DNA from: Bacteroidota bacterium
GTDB lineage: Bacteria > Bacteroidota > Bacteroidia > Chitinophagales > LD1
Length of the DNA: 15,550 nucleotides
NCBI GenBank assembly: GCA_018267355.1
Contig: JAFDYP010000140.1
Coordinates: forward strand, 1 to 15,550
Reading direction: 5' to 3'
Positions within the stretch are counted from its first letter, which is position 1. Each line of letters opens with the position of its first letter. Shown here piece by piece: positions 1-6,901 of this stretch. A program made the position numbers and the translations under genes. The notes under the pieces are model-generated. The model was given only the letters and a program-made list of their open reading frames with translations, was not told the origin of the DNA and did no database searches.

Positions 1-717
1 CCCGTGTTTTTCTTTCTGGTCTTCCGGCCCCTGAGCCAGATACCGCGCCCGCTCTCGCCCAAGCATTACTACCCTAAGGGAGCTATAGAGCGCACAGATG
101 ACGGTGGCCAGGCATGGGTAGACTCGCAGTACCAGACCATAGCCAACGATACCTTTACCACACAGACTGGCGATGAGTTTGTGCTCGATAGCCTGCGCGG
201 CAATATCTATGTAGCTGACTTCTTCTTTGCCACATGCCCCGGTATCTGCCCTACGCTCACACGCCATCTCGATACAGTGCAGAAATACTTCATCAAAGAC
301 GAAAATTTCCGCCTCGTATCCTTCACCGTAGATCCTGACAAGGACTCTGTGCCGGCGCTGCGCGAATACGCAAAGAACCATGGAGCAGTGACAGGCCGCT
401 GGTACCTGCTCCGTGCGCCTAAGGCCAAAACCTTCAAACTGGCCAATGAGAGTTTCCACATCATAGCCAAGGAAGATGAGGACGGCGGTCCGGATGCGCT
501 CGTACACAGTGAGAAGATGGTACTGGTAGACTACAATGGTGTGATACGCGGCTATTATGATGGTACAGACAGCGCGAGTGTGCAAAGGCTGATGGCAGAC
601 ATCGTGCTGGTACTGCGCGAGACGGAGCGTACCTACAGCTTCCGCAAGAACCCGCACGAGGAAAATCTGTTTAGGAAGATAAAGAAGTGGTTCAAAGGAG
701 ATAAAAAGCAAGCATGA
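1..717 (+). CDS. SCO1/SenC-family copper chaperone, 5' end cut by window edge
   Basis: This is a SCO1/SenC/PrrC-family thioredoxin-fold protein, known to deliver copper to the CuA site of cytochrome c oxidase or to act as a thiol oxidoreductase on the outer face of the cytoplasmic membrane. Numbered from the GTG at position 4, the copper motif CPGIC gives C78 and C82, the family motif VDPDKD lies near 109-114, and the distal copper-ligand histidine is H168 in LVHSEK. All three copper ligands are therefore present. The first residues are hydrophobic (FFFLVF) and the frame is open to base 1, so the GTG is probably internal to the N-terminal membrane anchor and the true start lies left of the window. 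The stop overlaps the start of the DUF420 gene by 4 bp (ATGA), indicating translational coupling. This pairing is typical of the downstream end of cytochrome oxidase clusters. The C-terminus is lysine-rich. Confidence 0.93.
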   Translation, partial: PVFFFLVFRPLSQIPRPLSPKHYYPKGAIERTDDGGQAWVDSQYQTIANDTFTTQTGDEFVLDSLRGNIYVADFFFATCPGICPTLTRHLDTVQKYFIKDENFRLVSFTVDPDKDSVPALREYAKNHGAVTGRWYLLRAPKAKTFKLANESFHIIAKEDEDGGPDALVHSEKMVLVDYNGVIRGYYDGTDSASVQRLMADIVLVLRETERTYSFRKNPHEENLFRKIKKWFKGDKKQA

Positions 718-1277
718 TAAAGGCTGTAATAGAAAAAAATGATAAACTGGCATATGGCCTGATAGCAGTACTGTCTGTAGTAGTTTTTATGCTCGTGGTA
801 CTGATAGGTAAGTTTAAGATCTATACGCTGGTGCCAGGTATTCAACTGGGCTTTGACCCGCATATCTTCGCTAAGATCAATGCAGGACTCAACTCACTCG
901 TATCTGTACTCCTGGTACTCGGCCTCGTGCTGGTGAAGCAAAAGAAGTATGAAGCGCACCGCGCCGTAATGATGGTTGCTTTCACGGCATCCGCTATCTT
1001 CCTGCTGTCCTATGTAGCTCACCACTTTACTACCTACGATACCCACTTTGGTGGCGAGGGAGCTATCCGCTGGTTCTACTATCCGCTGCTGATCACTCAC
1101 ATCATACTCGCGGCTACAGTGCTGCCATTCATCCTGCTGGCCATGTACCGTGGCCTCACAGCAGACTGGCGCGAGCACAAGAAAATAGTGCGCGTGACGT
1201 ATCCCATCTGGCTCTACGTGAGTGTGAGCGGGGTGATAGTCTACCTGCTCATCTCGCCGTACTACCAGCCTATGTAG
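714..1277 (+). CDS. DUF420 family membrane protein (CtaM-like)
   Basis: This 187-residue integral membrane protein of the DUF420 family has about five predicted membrane segments, roughly at residues 15-32, 55-75, 85-105, 120-145 and 163-182. Family hallmarks visible are the KINAGLNSL region in the second helix, HRAVMM at the third, a histidine pair followed by FTTYD and the GGEGAIRWFYYPLL block, and PIWLYVSVSGV near the end. Family members such as Bacillus CtaM are needed for cytochrome oxidase maturation, with conserved histidines that suggest heme or metal binding. Its ATG overlaps the SCO1-like stop, so both are likely translated from one transcript and serve oxidase assembly. Family assignment is firm; the exact role in this organism is inferred. 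Confidence 0.9.
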   Translation: MIKAVIEKNDKLAYGLIAVLSVVVFMLVVLIGKFKIYTLVPGIQLGFDPHIFAKINAGLNSLVSVLLVLGLVLVKQKKYEAHRAVMMVAFTASAIFLLSYVAHHFTTYDTHFGGEGAIRWFYYPLLITHIILAATVLPFILLAMYRGLTADWREHKKIVRVTYPIWLYVSVSGVIVYLLISPYYQPM

Positions 1278-1286
1278 GCTGCCTTT

Positions 1287-1303
1287 GGTGCAAAGTTTGC
1301 ACC
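1287..1303. repeat. 17-nt perfect palindrome after the DUF420 gene
   Basis: The sequence GGTGCAAAGTTTGCACC has two perfect 8-nt inverted arms around one central G, 10 bp past the DUF420 stop and 11 bp before the start of the lipocalin-like frame. As RNA it would fold as a 5-bp stem with a 7-nt loop. There is no T-run after it, so it is a poor rho-independent terminator. It could be a protein-binding site or a weak mRNA structure. Confidence 0.4.
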
Positions 1304-1313
1304 ACTCATACCT

Positions 1314-1767
1314 ATGATACAGATACTTCCCGGCACCTGGCATTTGCGTTACTCCACCTTTCCCATGTGGCAGAAGGAAGATGTGCACTCGGTGACTTTC
1401 AACTATACCGGTGTGACCCATCACAGCAAATCCGCCCTGCTCGATGAGGTCAGATACTACAAAAGGGAAGAGCTGCGCACAGTGACAGGTTATGACCATC
1501 CCGATGCTACCGATCCCCAATGCTTTTGGCTGGCGGGGCAAAGGCCTGCTTTGGTTCTTTCAAAGCCGCTGGCGCGTGGAGTGGATGAGTGATGATAGGA
1601 GCGCTATCATTATCTCCTTTGAGAAAACTATCGCCACGCCTGCAGGAGTAGATATCCTGACCAGAGGTTCAGGAGATGTGGCGACACTCATAGCGCAAGC
1701 GCAACAGGTCATAGCAGAAAGGCAACTGCTCAGCAGATTAAATGATGCTTTGCTGCCAGTCAGATAA
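1314..1767 (+). pseudogene. Lipocalin-like protein, frameshifted at a CCCC run
   Basis: Two overlapping frames together make one lipocalin-like protein of about 150 residues. The first frame (from ATG 1314) starts with the lipocalin-type GxW signature (LPGTWHLRYSTFPMW) and runs to a GYDHPDATDP stretch; it then loses sense and stops at 1592. The second frame (ending 1767) supplies AFGWRGKGLLWFF, SRWRVEWM and FEKTIATPAGVDILTR, the expected second half. Removing one C from the run at 1515-1518 joins them as DATDP-NAFGWRGKG without loss. Related bacterial proteins are small soluble or secreted lipocalins of unknown ligand; no export signal is visible here. It may be a real pseudogene or a one-base assembly error in a homopolymer. 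The spacing of 36 bp behind the DUF420 gene allows co-transcription. The recognition as lipocalin-like rests on the sequence pattern only. Confidence 0.65.
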
Positions 1768-1804
1768 CGCAGTCTCTTATTTCTATGTCCTTGGAGGTTC
1801 AAAT

Positions 1805-1843
1805 ATGTATTTGTGTTCCTATAAAGCTACCTTCGCTACATGA
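1805..1843 (+). CDS. Possible 12-residue leader peptide before the MBL hydrolase
   Basis: A 13-codon ORF (MYLCSYKATFAT plus stop) begins at an ATG 7 bp after GGAGG (1793-1797), an unusually good Shine-Dalgarno match for this window. Its TGA overlaps the ATG of the hydrolase gene (ATGA at 1840-1843). This arrangement would let ribosomes loaded at the strong site re-initiate on the hydrolase. There is no independent evidence of translation, and the motif could be chance. Confidence 0.25.
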   Translation: MYLCSYKATFAT

Positions 1844-2718
1844 GACTGACGATCACGGGCTACTCCACCGCACTTTTTGCTACCTGGTATTTCATAGAGG
1901 AGCTAGGGCTACTCTTTGACGCGGGTGATGGTGTCACTGCCAGCCTGCTGCAAAAAGCGCGCAAGATCGACAATGTCTTTATCTCTCATGCCGACCGTGA
2001 TCACCTGACCGGCCTGCTCCAGTTTAACCAGCTCAATGCTCGCCCGGGCTATCCACGTATCTACTATCCGCTGCATTGCGGGTCCTTCCCGGCTATCGAG
2101 GCTTTCTCCAAGAAGTTTGACCCGCATGTCAGTGGTACGCAGTGGGCAGCGCTGGCTGATAAACAGCGCATCGCTATCAAAGACAACCTATATGTAGAAG
2201 CAATCCGCAATAACCACGTACAGACCACGCCGGACATCATGAAGAGCTGTGGCTACCGCGTGGTGGAGCAGAAGAGCAAACTCAAAGCTGAATATCTCAC
2301 GCTGCCGCAAGAAGAACTGAAAGCTCTGATACAAGAGAACGGTAAAGAGTCGCTCACGACCACCGTAGAGACCATACTACTCACCTACTCCGGTGATACG
2401 CCCGTAGATGATCCCCAGCGATGGAACAATACTAAGATCCTCATCCACGAGGCCACCTTCATAGGCAGCGCGGAGATGAAAGAGGGCAATGACCGTAATC
2501 TGCATAGCCGCCTGGAGGAGGTGCTATGGATGGCGGGCCAACTGCAAATCGAAAAGCTGATCCTCGGCCACTTCTCATCGCGCTACGACCAGATGGCAAT
2601 AGATGACAGTATCAAGCGGCTCTGCCATGATCTCAAGATCAGGATACCTGTCTACCGCGTGCTACCGGGCCAGGTGCATCGGGATATACTCAGCCAGCCT
2701 TCTATTAATGGCATTTGA
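1840..2718 (+). CDS. RNase Z-like metallo-beta-lactamase-fold hydrolase
   Basis: A 292-residue MBL-fold hydrolase resembling tRNase Z proteins. Visible elements are the early strand with FDAGDG (26-31), the metal motif SHADRDHLTGL (H50, D52, D54, H55), H126, the YSGDTP motif with metal ligand D186, H203, and LGHFSSRYD with H244, matching the HFSxRY motif typical of RNase Z. The standard HxHxDH motif is here HADRDH, so the second histidine is replaced by aspartate; this could change metal affinity or substrate. Length is close to that of bacterial short-form RNase Z (about 300 residues), but the altered motif suggests a paralogue rather than the housekeeping tRNA 3' processing enzyme. No signal peptide is seen, so it is probably cytoplasmic. 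The start overlaps a short upstream ORF. Confidence 0.85.
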   Translation: MRLTITGYSTALFATWYFIEELGLLFDAGDGVTASLLQKARKIDNVFISHADRDHLTGLLQFNQLNARPGYPRIYYPLHCGSFPAIEAFSKKFDPHVSGTQWAALADKQRIAIKDNLYVEAIRNNHVQTTPDIMKSCGYRVVEQKSKLKAEYLTLPQEELKALIQENGKESLTTTVETILLTYSGDTPVDDPQRWNNTKILIHEATFIGSAEMKEGNDRNLHSRLEEVLWMAGQLQIEKLILGHFSSRYDQMAIDDSIKRLCHDLKIRIPVYRVLPGQVHRDILSQPSINGI

Positions 2719-2836
2719 CCGGTCGCCATAAATAGCAGTACTACCATTAGTTGTATCAAAATAATTCTTGCTGGTTTTACCTGTATGCAGGGAAATATTT
2801 CTTTTTTTGCCATGAATCAAACAATAAACATTTTCT

Positions 2837-3895
2837 ATGAAAAGACTATTTACGCTCTTTGCGGCCTGCGCTGCTTTCTCCGCTTTTGCTCAGCCTACAC
2901 TCACTTCCTCATGGGCACCTACCGTAGGCACCACAGTTCACATCACGGCTTATGACGGTTCGGCAGGACTCAGCGAAGGGGCCTCCGGCGCCAATGTGAC
3001 ATGGGACCTTTCTACCTATGATACACTGGCCTCTCAGGATGTGCGCTTCATCACACCATCATCTGCGCCTGGTGGGGCAAACTTTGGCACTGCTACTGAT
3101 TGTGCAGAGGGGCTTTCTACTAACAATAACAACACCTATACCTTCAGCAGGCTGAATGGCAATATCTATCAGCTGGTAGGCGTGAGCCAGCCGGCAAGCA
3201 CATACATCCTGAACTATAGCCCGGCACAGGATATCCTCCACTTCCCGACGACGTACAACTCTTCTTTCGTCAATAACTCATCAGCTTCGGGTACTTTCAG
3301 TGTCAATGGATACTCGGGCACGACTGTCCGCCACGTACTGGACTCTACTATTGCTGATGGCTATGGCACACTGATCACCAGAGCTGGTACATTCACCAAT
3401 GTGCTGCGACTCTATGTGTCTCAGCACATCGTAGATACACAGATGGTAGCGGGACAGATAGCCGTGACTACGTACTACTACAAGACCTACAACTGGATGT
3501 CCCCGGCACATCCCGGTACCGGCCTGGCTACCATCAGCCATATGGAGACTACTCAGTCCGGCTTCACACAAAGCAGGGACGGGGGCAACTACTCTAAGAT
3601 CAGCCCGGCAGGTATCGATGACATCAGCATGGCTGGTATAGAGGGGCTGGCCATCCTACCACAACCAGCCGGCGACAATGCCACGATCATCCTGCAAAAC
3701 ACGCAAGCAGCATCTCAGATCGCTGTAACTGTGTATGACCTGAGCGGCCGCGAGGTGCAGAGCCTGATACAGACACTGACAGCAGGAGAGAACCACCTGC
3801 CGGTAAATACTACAGCCCTGAGCAACGGCCTCTATACCGTGATGCTCCGCTCGGGTGAGCATGCTACTGCGCTGAAGCTATCTGTAGCGCACTAA
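2837..3895 (+). CDS. Secreted protein with type IX secretion C-terminal sorting domain
   Basis: A 352-residue exported protein. Residues 1-19 form a Sec signal peptide ending AFA-Q. The central part (20-270) is rich in Thr, Ser, Gly and Asn and looks like beta-structure without a recognisable catalytic motif. Residues 274-352 match a T9SS type A sorting domain: LPQPAGDNATIIL, then VTVYDLSGREV, then LSNGLYTVML and a final KLSVAH strand. In Bacteroidota this domain directs export through the outer membrane by the Por/Spr machinery, after which it is normally removed and the protein anchored or released. The gene stands alone, 118 bp after the hydrolase, and is followed by a strong terminator at 3915-3947. 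Function of the passenger region is unknown. Confidence 0.88.
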   Translation: MKRLFTLFAACAAFSAFAQPTLTSSWAPTVGTTVHITAYDGSAGLSEGASGANVTWDLSTYDTLASQDVRFITPSSAPGGANFGTATDCAEGLSTNNNNTYTFSRLNGNIYQLVGVSQPASTYILNYSPAQDILHFPTTYNSSFVNNSSASGTFSVNGYSGTTVRHVLDSTIADGYGTLITRAGTFTNVLRLYVSQHIVDTQMVAGQIAVTTYYYKTYNWMSPAHPGTGLATISHMETTQSGFTQSRDGGNYSKISPAGIDDISMAGIEGLAILPQPAGDNATIILQNTQAASQIAVTVYDLSGREVQSLIQTLTAGENHLPVNTTALSNGLYTVMLRSGEHATALKLSVAH

Positions 3896-3914
3896 ATCAT
3901 GCTAATGCGATATT

Positions 3915-3947
3915 AAAGCCCACGCTCTCATAAAGTGCGTGGGCTTT
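3915..3947 (+). terminator. Rho-independent terminator after the T9SS protein
   Basis: An 11-bp perfect stem (AAAGCCCACGC at 3915-3925 paired with GCGTGGGCTTT at 3937-3947) encloses an 11-nt loop and is followed by GTTTATT. It starts 20 bp past the stop codon at 3895 and separates this gene from the glycosyltransferase downstream. Confidence 0.85.
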
Positions 3948-4016
3948 GTTTATTAAGATTCTACTCCTGGTCAGTACGGAGTCAGAAGGTATGTTCGGTT
4001 TTCCTATCTTAGTCAC

Positions 4017-5486
4017 GTGATCAGACGGAGGATAATAGAGTATATCACGATGGCGCTGCTGCTGTCGCCGCTGCTCTTTATCAATATCCGCAACTCGCAT
4101 GACTGGGGCGATGACTTTGCCGGATACCTGACGGAGGCGCAGCATATAGCGCATGGCGAGGCTTTCTATCAGAGCCGCGTAGTGCCTCAGAACTATATGC
4201 CGAGCTATGCGCCGCAATATTATAGCTACGGCTTTCCTCTCTTACTATCACCTGTGGTCAGGGCCTTTGGCCTGGACTTTCGCGCACTGGATATCTATAT
4301 GTCCCTCTGGCTGGTGGCATGGGCGCTGCTGGTGTTTTACTATCTGCGCAGGCGCTTCTCATTCTTCACTGCAGCCGCATTTGTCTGTATCGTCTTTGTG
4401 AACCCATGGTTCTTTGAGTTTAAGGTCCAGGTCATATCTGATGTGCCTTTTGCTTTCTTCTTCACGCTCGGCATGCTGTATTTCCTCCGCCGTCAGGAAC
4501 TCTCCCTGACGGGAAACATCCTGTGGGGCATCGTCATGGGCTTTACCATCGGTATCAGAGACCTGGGGTACCTGCTGCCGGCCTTTCTGGTGGCGGACCT
4601 GGTATGGGCCGATGTACTCAGCATGATGCAGACAGGCGCCCGGCCAGGGGTACTACGCAGGGGTGGACTCGCGCTGGGCGTGGCAGGCGCCTTTGTGCTG
4701 GTCATGCGGCTAGTAGTCTTTCGCGATCCCGGCAGCCAGTTGTCGCACTTTGTCAGCCTCTATCAGTCTCCGGACTATTGGCAGACCATCCTGGCCAATC
4801 TGGATGTATACACCCGGCTGTACCAGGGCCTTTTCAGCCACGAGGTGGGCCGCTATACGTTCATGCTACACTACTCTACGGCCTTTATGCTGGTACTGGC
4901 CGTGCTGGGCTTCATACGCCTGCTCTATGGTGCCGGCCGGTGGGAGTGGCTCATACTGGTGGCCTATACGCTGGTGGTCTTGCTATTCCCATTCTCCAGC
5001 CAGGGCTTCCGCTATATGCTGCCTGTATTGCCGCTACTGATGGTGTGTGCTGCCCTCGGAGCAAAATCTATACAGCTGCCTGTGAACCGGTACGCGGCGG
5101 GTATAGCCTTCTTCCTCTTTATGATGCTGGTGAATGTACGTGATATAAAACACCTGCATGGCGCCCAGGCCTCTGTAGTAGCACCGGGACCCATGACTGC
5201 AGACAGCCGCGCCATGCTGGAGTATATAGGTACGCTGCCCGATACTGCTATCATCGCTACAGTCAAACCCAGAGCTGTGGCACTGCTGACCGGGCATCGC
5301 ACCTGCCTGCTGCCCAAAAACGCCACGCCTGCCTTTATATCCGGCGCACTGAGGCGTGTGGCACCGCAATATGTGCTGCATATAGATGGCGTGATGACCG
5401 ATATAGCCAATGACTATGCTGCGTATGAGCATGACTCTCTCGTATGGCAGCAGGGCGGGCACAGGCTCTATCTGTCCGGACGCTGA
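4017..5486 (+). CDS. GT-C-type integral membrane glycosyltransferase
   Basis: A 489-residue polytopic membrane protein resembling the PMT/ArnT-like (GT39/GT83-type) glycosyltransferases that use lipid-linked sugar donors at the outer face of the cytoplasmic membrane. It has a first membrane segment around 12-24, a first external loop holding the acidic pair D32-D33 (WGDDFAGY) expected for GT-C catalysis, the YSYGFPLLLSP block after that loop, about ten further hydrophobic helices to roughly residue 370, and a soluble C-terminal domain of about 110 residues. The substrate cannot be read from sequence. Translation is assigned to GTG at 4017, which gives a basic N-terminus (MIRRR); an ATG at 4050 is an alternative. 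It is preceded by a terminator and seems monocistronic. Its stop codon directly abuts the stop of the opposing thioredoxin-like gene. Confidence 0.8.
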   Translation: MIRRRIIEYITMALLLSPLLFINIRNSHDWGDDFAGYLTEAQHIAHGEAFYQSRVVPQNYMPSYAPQYYSYGFPLLLSPVVRAFGLDFRALDIYMSLWLVAWALLVFYYLRRRFSFFTAAAFVCIVFVNPWFFEFKVQVISDVPFAFFFTLGMLYFLRRQELSLTGNILWGIVMGFTIGIRDLGYLLPAFLVADLVWADVLSMMQTGARPGVLRRGGLALGVAGAFVLVMRLVVFRDPGSQLSHFVSLYQSPDYWQTILANLDVYTRLYQGLFSHEVGRYTFMLHYSTAFMLVLAVLGFIRLLYGAGRWEWLILVAYTLVVLLFPFSSQGFRYMLPVLPLLMVCAALGAKSIQLPVNRYAAGIAFFLFMMLVNVRDIKHLHGAQASVVAPGPMTADSRAMLEYIGTLPDTAIIATVKPRAVALLTGHRTCLLPKNATPAFISGALRRVAPQYVLHIDGVMTDIANDYAAYEHDSLVWQQGGHRLYLSGR

Positions 5487-5999
5487 TCAGTCCTTGTCAG
5501 TGAGGATCTCTGCGAGGTCGGCTTCTACGCTCTTCTTTACGCTCTCCGTGATGCGGCCTATCTCTTTGCCGGCTTTGATCACTACAAAAGTCGGCACATT
5601 GGTGATATGGTACTTGTCTGCGCTTCCGTCTTTGGTCTTCTTGTCCCTGTCTACCAGGTGTAGTGTGACCTGCGCGTCTGTGATGCCGGTAGCGTCTGCC
5701 ACCTTGTAGAAGCGGGGCAGCAGGTCGTGTGTATCATCACACCATGTGCCGCCAAACACCTCTATGTGCAGCGTGGGTGCCTGCCCTCTGATCACAGCCA
5801 GTGGAGCGGTGGTAGGTTTGTACGCACTGTAGCCCCGGTCAAACCAGGAGAAGGCAGCATCATGCAGCATACTGCGCTGGGCTGTGCCTACTATCATCCG
5901 GCTGCCGTCTTTGTCTTTGATGATCATGAGTGCATGTTTAGGAGTGCAGGAGGCCAGCAGCAGGAGTGCTGCTATAGCTATATACGAGCGGAGTCTCAT
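5487..5999 (-). CDS. Thioredoxin-like lipoprotein with a single active-site cysteine
   Basis: A 170-residue lipoprotein. Residues 1-17 are a hydrophobic signal ending in the lipobox LASC, with C18 as the lipidated cysteine. Residues from about 75 to 165 carry a thioredoxin fold: FGGTWCDDT with C87 and the cis-proline segment NVPTFVV with P136. The usual CxxC is CDDT here, so the second, resolving cysteine is missing; such proteins cannot perform a standard intramolecular dithiol exchange and may act as thiol reductases via monothiol chemistry or as binders. It sits 9 bp downstream of the HxlR regulator gene on the same strand, so the two are probably co-transcribed, linking it to the thiol-redox theme of the divergent operon. 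Confidence 0.85.
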   Translation of the reverse strand: MRLRSYIAIAALLLLASCTPKHALMIIKDKDGSRMIVGTAQRSMLHDAAFSWFDRGYSAYKPTTAPLAVIRGQAPTLHIEVFGGTWCDDTHDLLPRFYKVADATGITDAQVTLHLVDRDKKTKDGSADKYHITNVPTFVVIKAGKEIGRITESVKKSVEADLAEILTDKD

Positions 6000-6008
6000 A
6001 ATACTAAT

Positions 6009-6383
6009 CTACTTCTTTTTGCCCATGATACGGCGGCGGTGCTGCACACCCCAGTCCTTCATAGACTGGAGGACGGTGTCCAGCGTTTTGCCGTATGGTG
6101 TGACCTCGTACTCTACGGTCACGGGTATGGTAGCATATACGGTGCGTGTGATGAGCTCATTCATCTCCAGCTCCTTCAGCTCCTTGCTCAGCATACGGGC
6201 TGTGATATGTGGTATCTCGCGCTCTATCTCTTTGAAGCGCTTCTTGCCAAAGCGCAGGGCGCCGAGTATAGGGAGTTTCCATTTGCCGCTGAGCACGTCG
6301 AGTGTATCGCGGATGGGTACGATGAATTCACCACAGGCTTTTGCGTCGTGTTTGTCTATGTCGTTTTTAGGAGATGGTGCCAT
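6009..6383 (-). CDS. HxlR-family winged-helix transcriptional regulator
   Basis: A 124-residue regulator of the HxlR (DUF24) family. The family signature runs from C17 through FIVPIRDTLDVLSGKWKLPILGAL (written as a region, about 20-43), followed by KRFKEIEREIPHITARMLSKEL (48-69; recognition-helix region) and the wing VEYEVTPYGKTL. Members bind DNA as dimers; several sense electrophiles, aldehydes or oxidants through a conserved N-terminal cysteine (HypR and YodB are examples), and C17 is in the corresponding place here. It is divergent from the DoxX/DsbA operon, and the shared upstream region carries a palindrome and repeated decamer (6403-6447), consistent with local autoregulation and control of the divergent operon. 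Confidence 0.93.
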   Translation of the reverse strand: MAPSPKNDIDKHDAKACGEFIVPIRDTLDVLSGKWKLPILGALRFGKKRFKEIEREIPHITARMLSKELKELEMNELITRTVYATIPVTVEYEVTPYGKTLDTVLQSMKDWGVQHRRRIMGKKK

Positions 6384-6402
6384 GATCTTAGTGGTTGGTT
6401 CT

Positions 6403-6447
6403 CTAAAGTATACTAGTATACAATCGTATAGTAGTTACTAAAGTATA
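6403..6447. promoter_or_regulatory. Candidate HxlR operator region in the divergent promoter
   Basis: The region between hxlR-like and DoxX-like genes contains a perfect 14-bp palindrome, GTATACTAGTATAC (6408-6421), a related degenerate segment GTATAGTAGTTAC (6426-6438), and a decamer CTAAAGTATA present twice (6403-6412 and 6438-6447, start-to-start 35 bp). The second decamer lies just upstream of a -7-like box at 6459. Symmetric AT-rich sites in divergent regions are usual for HxlR regulators; assignment to this regulator is inference from position. Confidence 0.6.
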
Positions 6448-6458
6448 TCAAAGGTAAT

Positions 6459-6466
6459 TATTTTTG
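6459..6466 (+). promoter_or_regulatory. Bacteroidota-type -7 box for the DoxX/DsbA operon
   Basis: TATTTTTG matches the Bacteroidota -7 consensus TAnnTTTG. It lies 43 bp before the chosen ATG at 6510. No clear TTTG element is present at -33; instead one of the repeated decamers (6438-6447) occupies that position, as expected of a regulated promoter. Confidence 0.5.
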
Positions 6467-6509
6467 TGTGGTTAAACAACTATTTCATCAAACAATTAAA
6501 CACACATTC

Positions 6510-6890
6510 ATGAAAAGAGATAAAATCGTCTACTGGGCCACTACCGCGATCATAGCGAGTGCGATGCTCCTGTCGGCCTACATGTACCTGACTGCTGATG
6601 CGGTCAAAGAAGGATTTGTACACATCGGGTTCCCTTCGTATTTCCGTGAGGAGCTGGCTTTGGCCAAGCTCATAGGAGCGATCCTGCTCCTGGCTCCCGT
6701 GCCGGCCAGAGTCAAGGAATGGACCTACGCGGGTTTTGCTATCACCTTTGTATCCGCTGTGGTAGCGCATACATCTGTAGATGGTATACAGACTGCGGCA
6801 GGACCTATCGTTTTCCTCGTGCTGCTGCTGGTATCGTATTTGTTTTACCACAGGGTATACGACGCACCAAGGCTGCGTGCGGCTATCTAA
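6510..6890 (+). CDS. DoxX-like membrane protein
   Basis: A 126-residue protein with four predicted membrane segments (roughly 7-25, 44-62, 69-88, 93-113), matching the small DoxX-like family. The start is taken at ATG 6510 (MKRDKIVYW) because the upstream in-frame GTG at 6468 would add 14 residues that overlap the promoter. DoxX-type proteins act in membrane redox processes; in mycobacteria a DoxX protein forms a complex with superoxide dismutase and a thiosulfate sulfurtransferase to limit thiol oxidative stress. Here it is the first gene of an operon with a DsbA-type protein and a second DoxX, 11 bp before the DsbA gene, opposite an HxlR regulator. Confidence 0.85.
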   Translation: MKRDKIVYWATTAIIASAMLLSAYMYLTADAVKEGFVHIGFPSYFREELALAKLIGAILLLAPVPARVKEWTYAGFAITFVSAVVAHTSVDGIQTAAGPIVFLVLLLVSYLFYHRVYDAPRLRAAI

Positions 6891-6901
6891 ACTATCAGAT
6901 C

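Noticed and set aside
894..1541. 215-residue minus-strand frame opposite DUF420 and the lipocalin-like gene
   Set aside because: It is antisense to well-supported genes, has no recognisable domain and has a shadow-like His/Gln/Arg-rich composition.
4523..5143. 206-residue plus-strand frame inside the glycosyltransferase gene
   Set aside because: It is an alternative frame of the GT-C gene, rich in Gly, Pro, Arg and Cys, with no domain or independent start signals.
5727..6416. 229-residue and 185-residue plus-strand frames opposite the lipoprotein and HxlR genes
   Set aside because: Both are antisense to genes with clear family signatures and have shadow-type composition.
6719..6901. N-terminal extension of the DsbA frame back to 6719
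   Set aside because: It would overlap most of the DoxX-like gene; the ATG at 6902 gives the normal family N-terminus.
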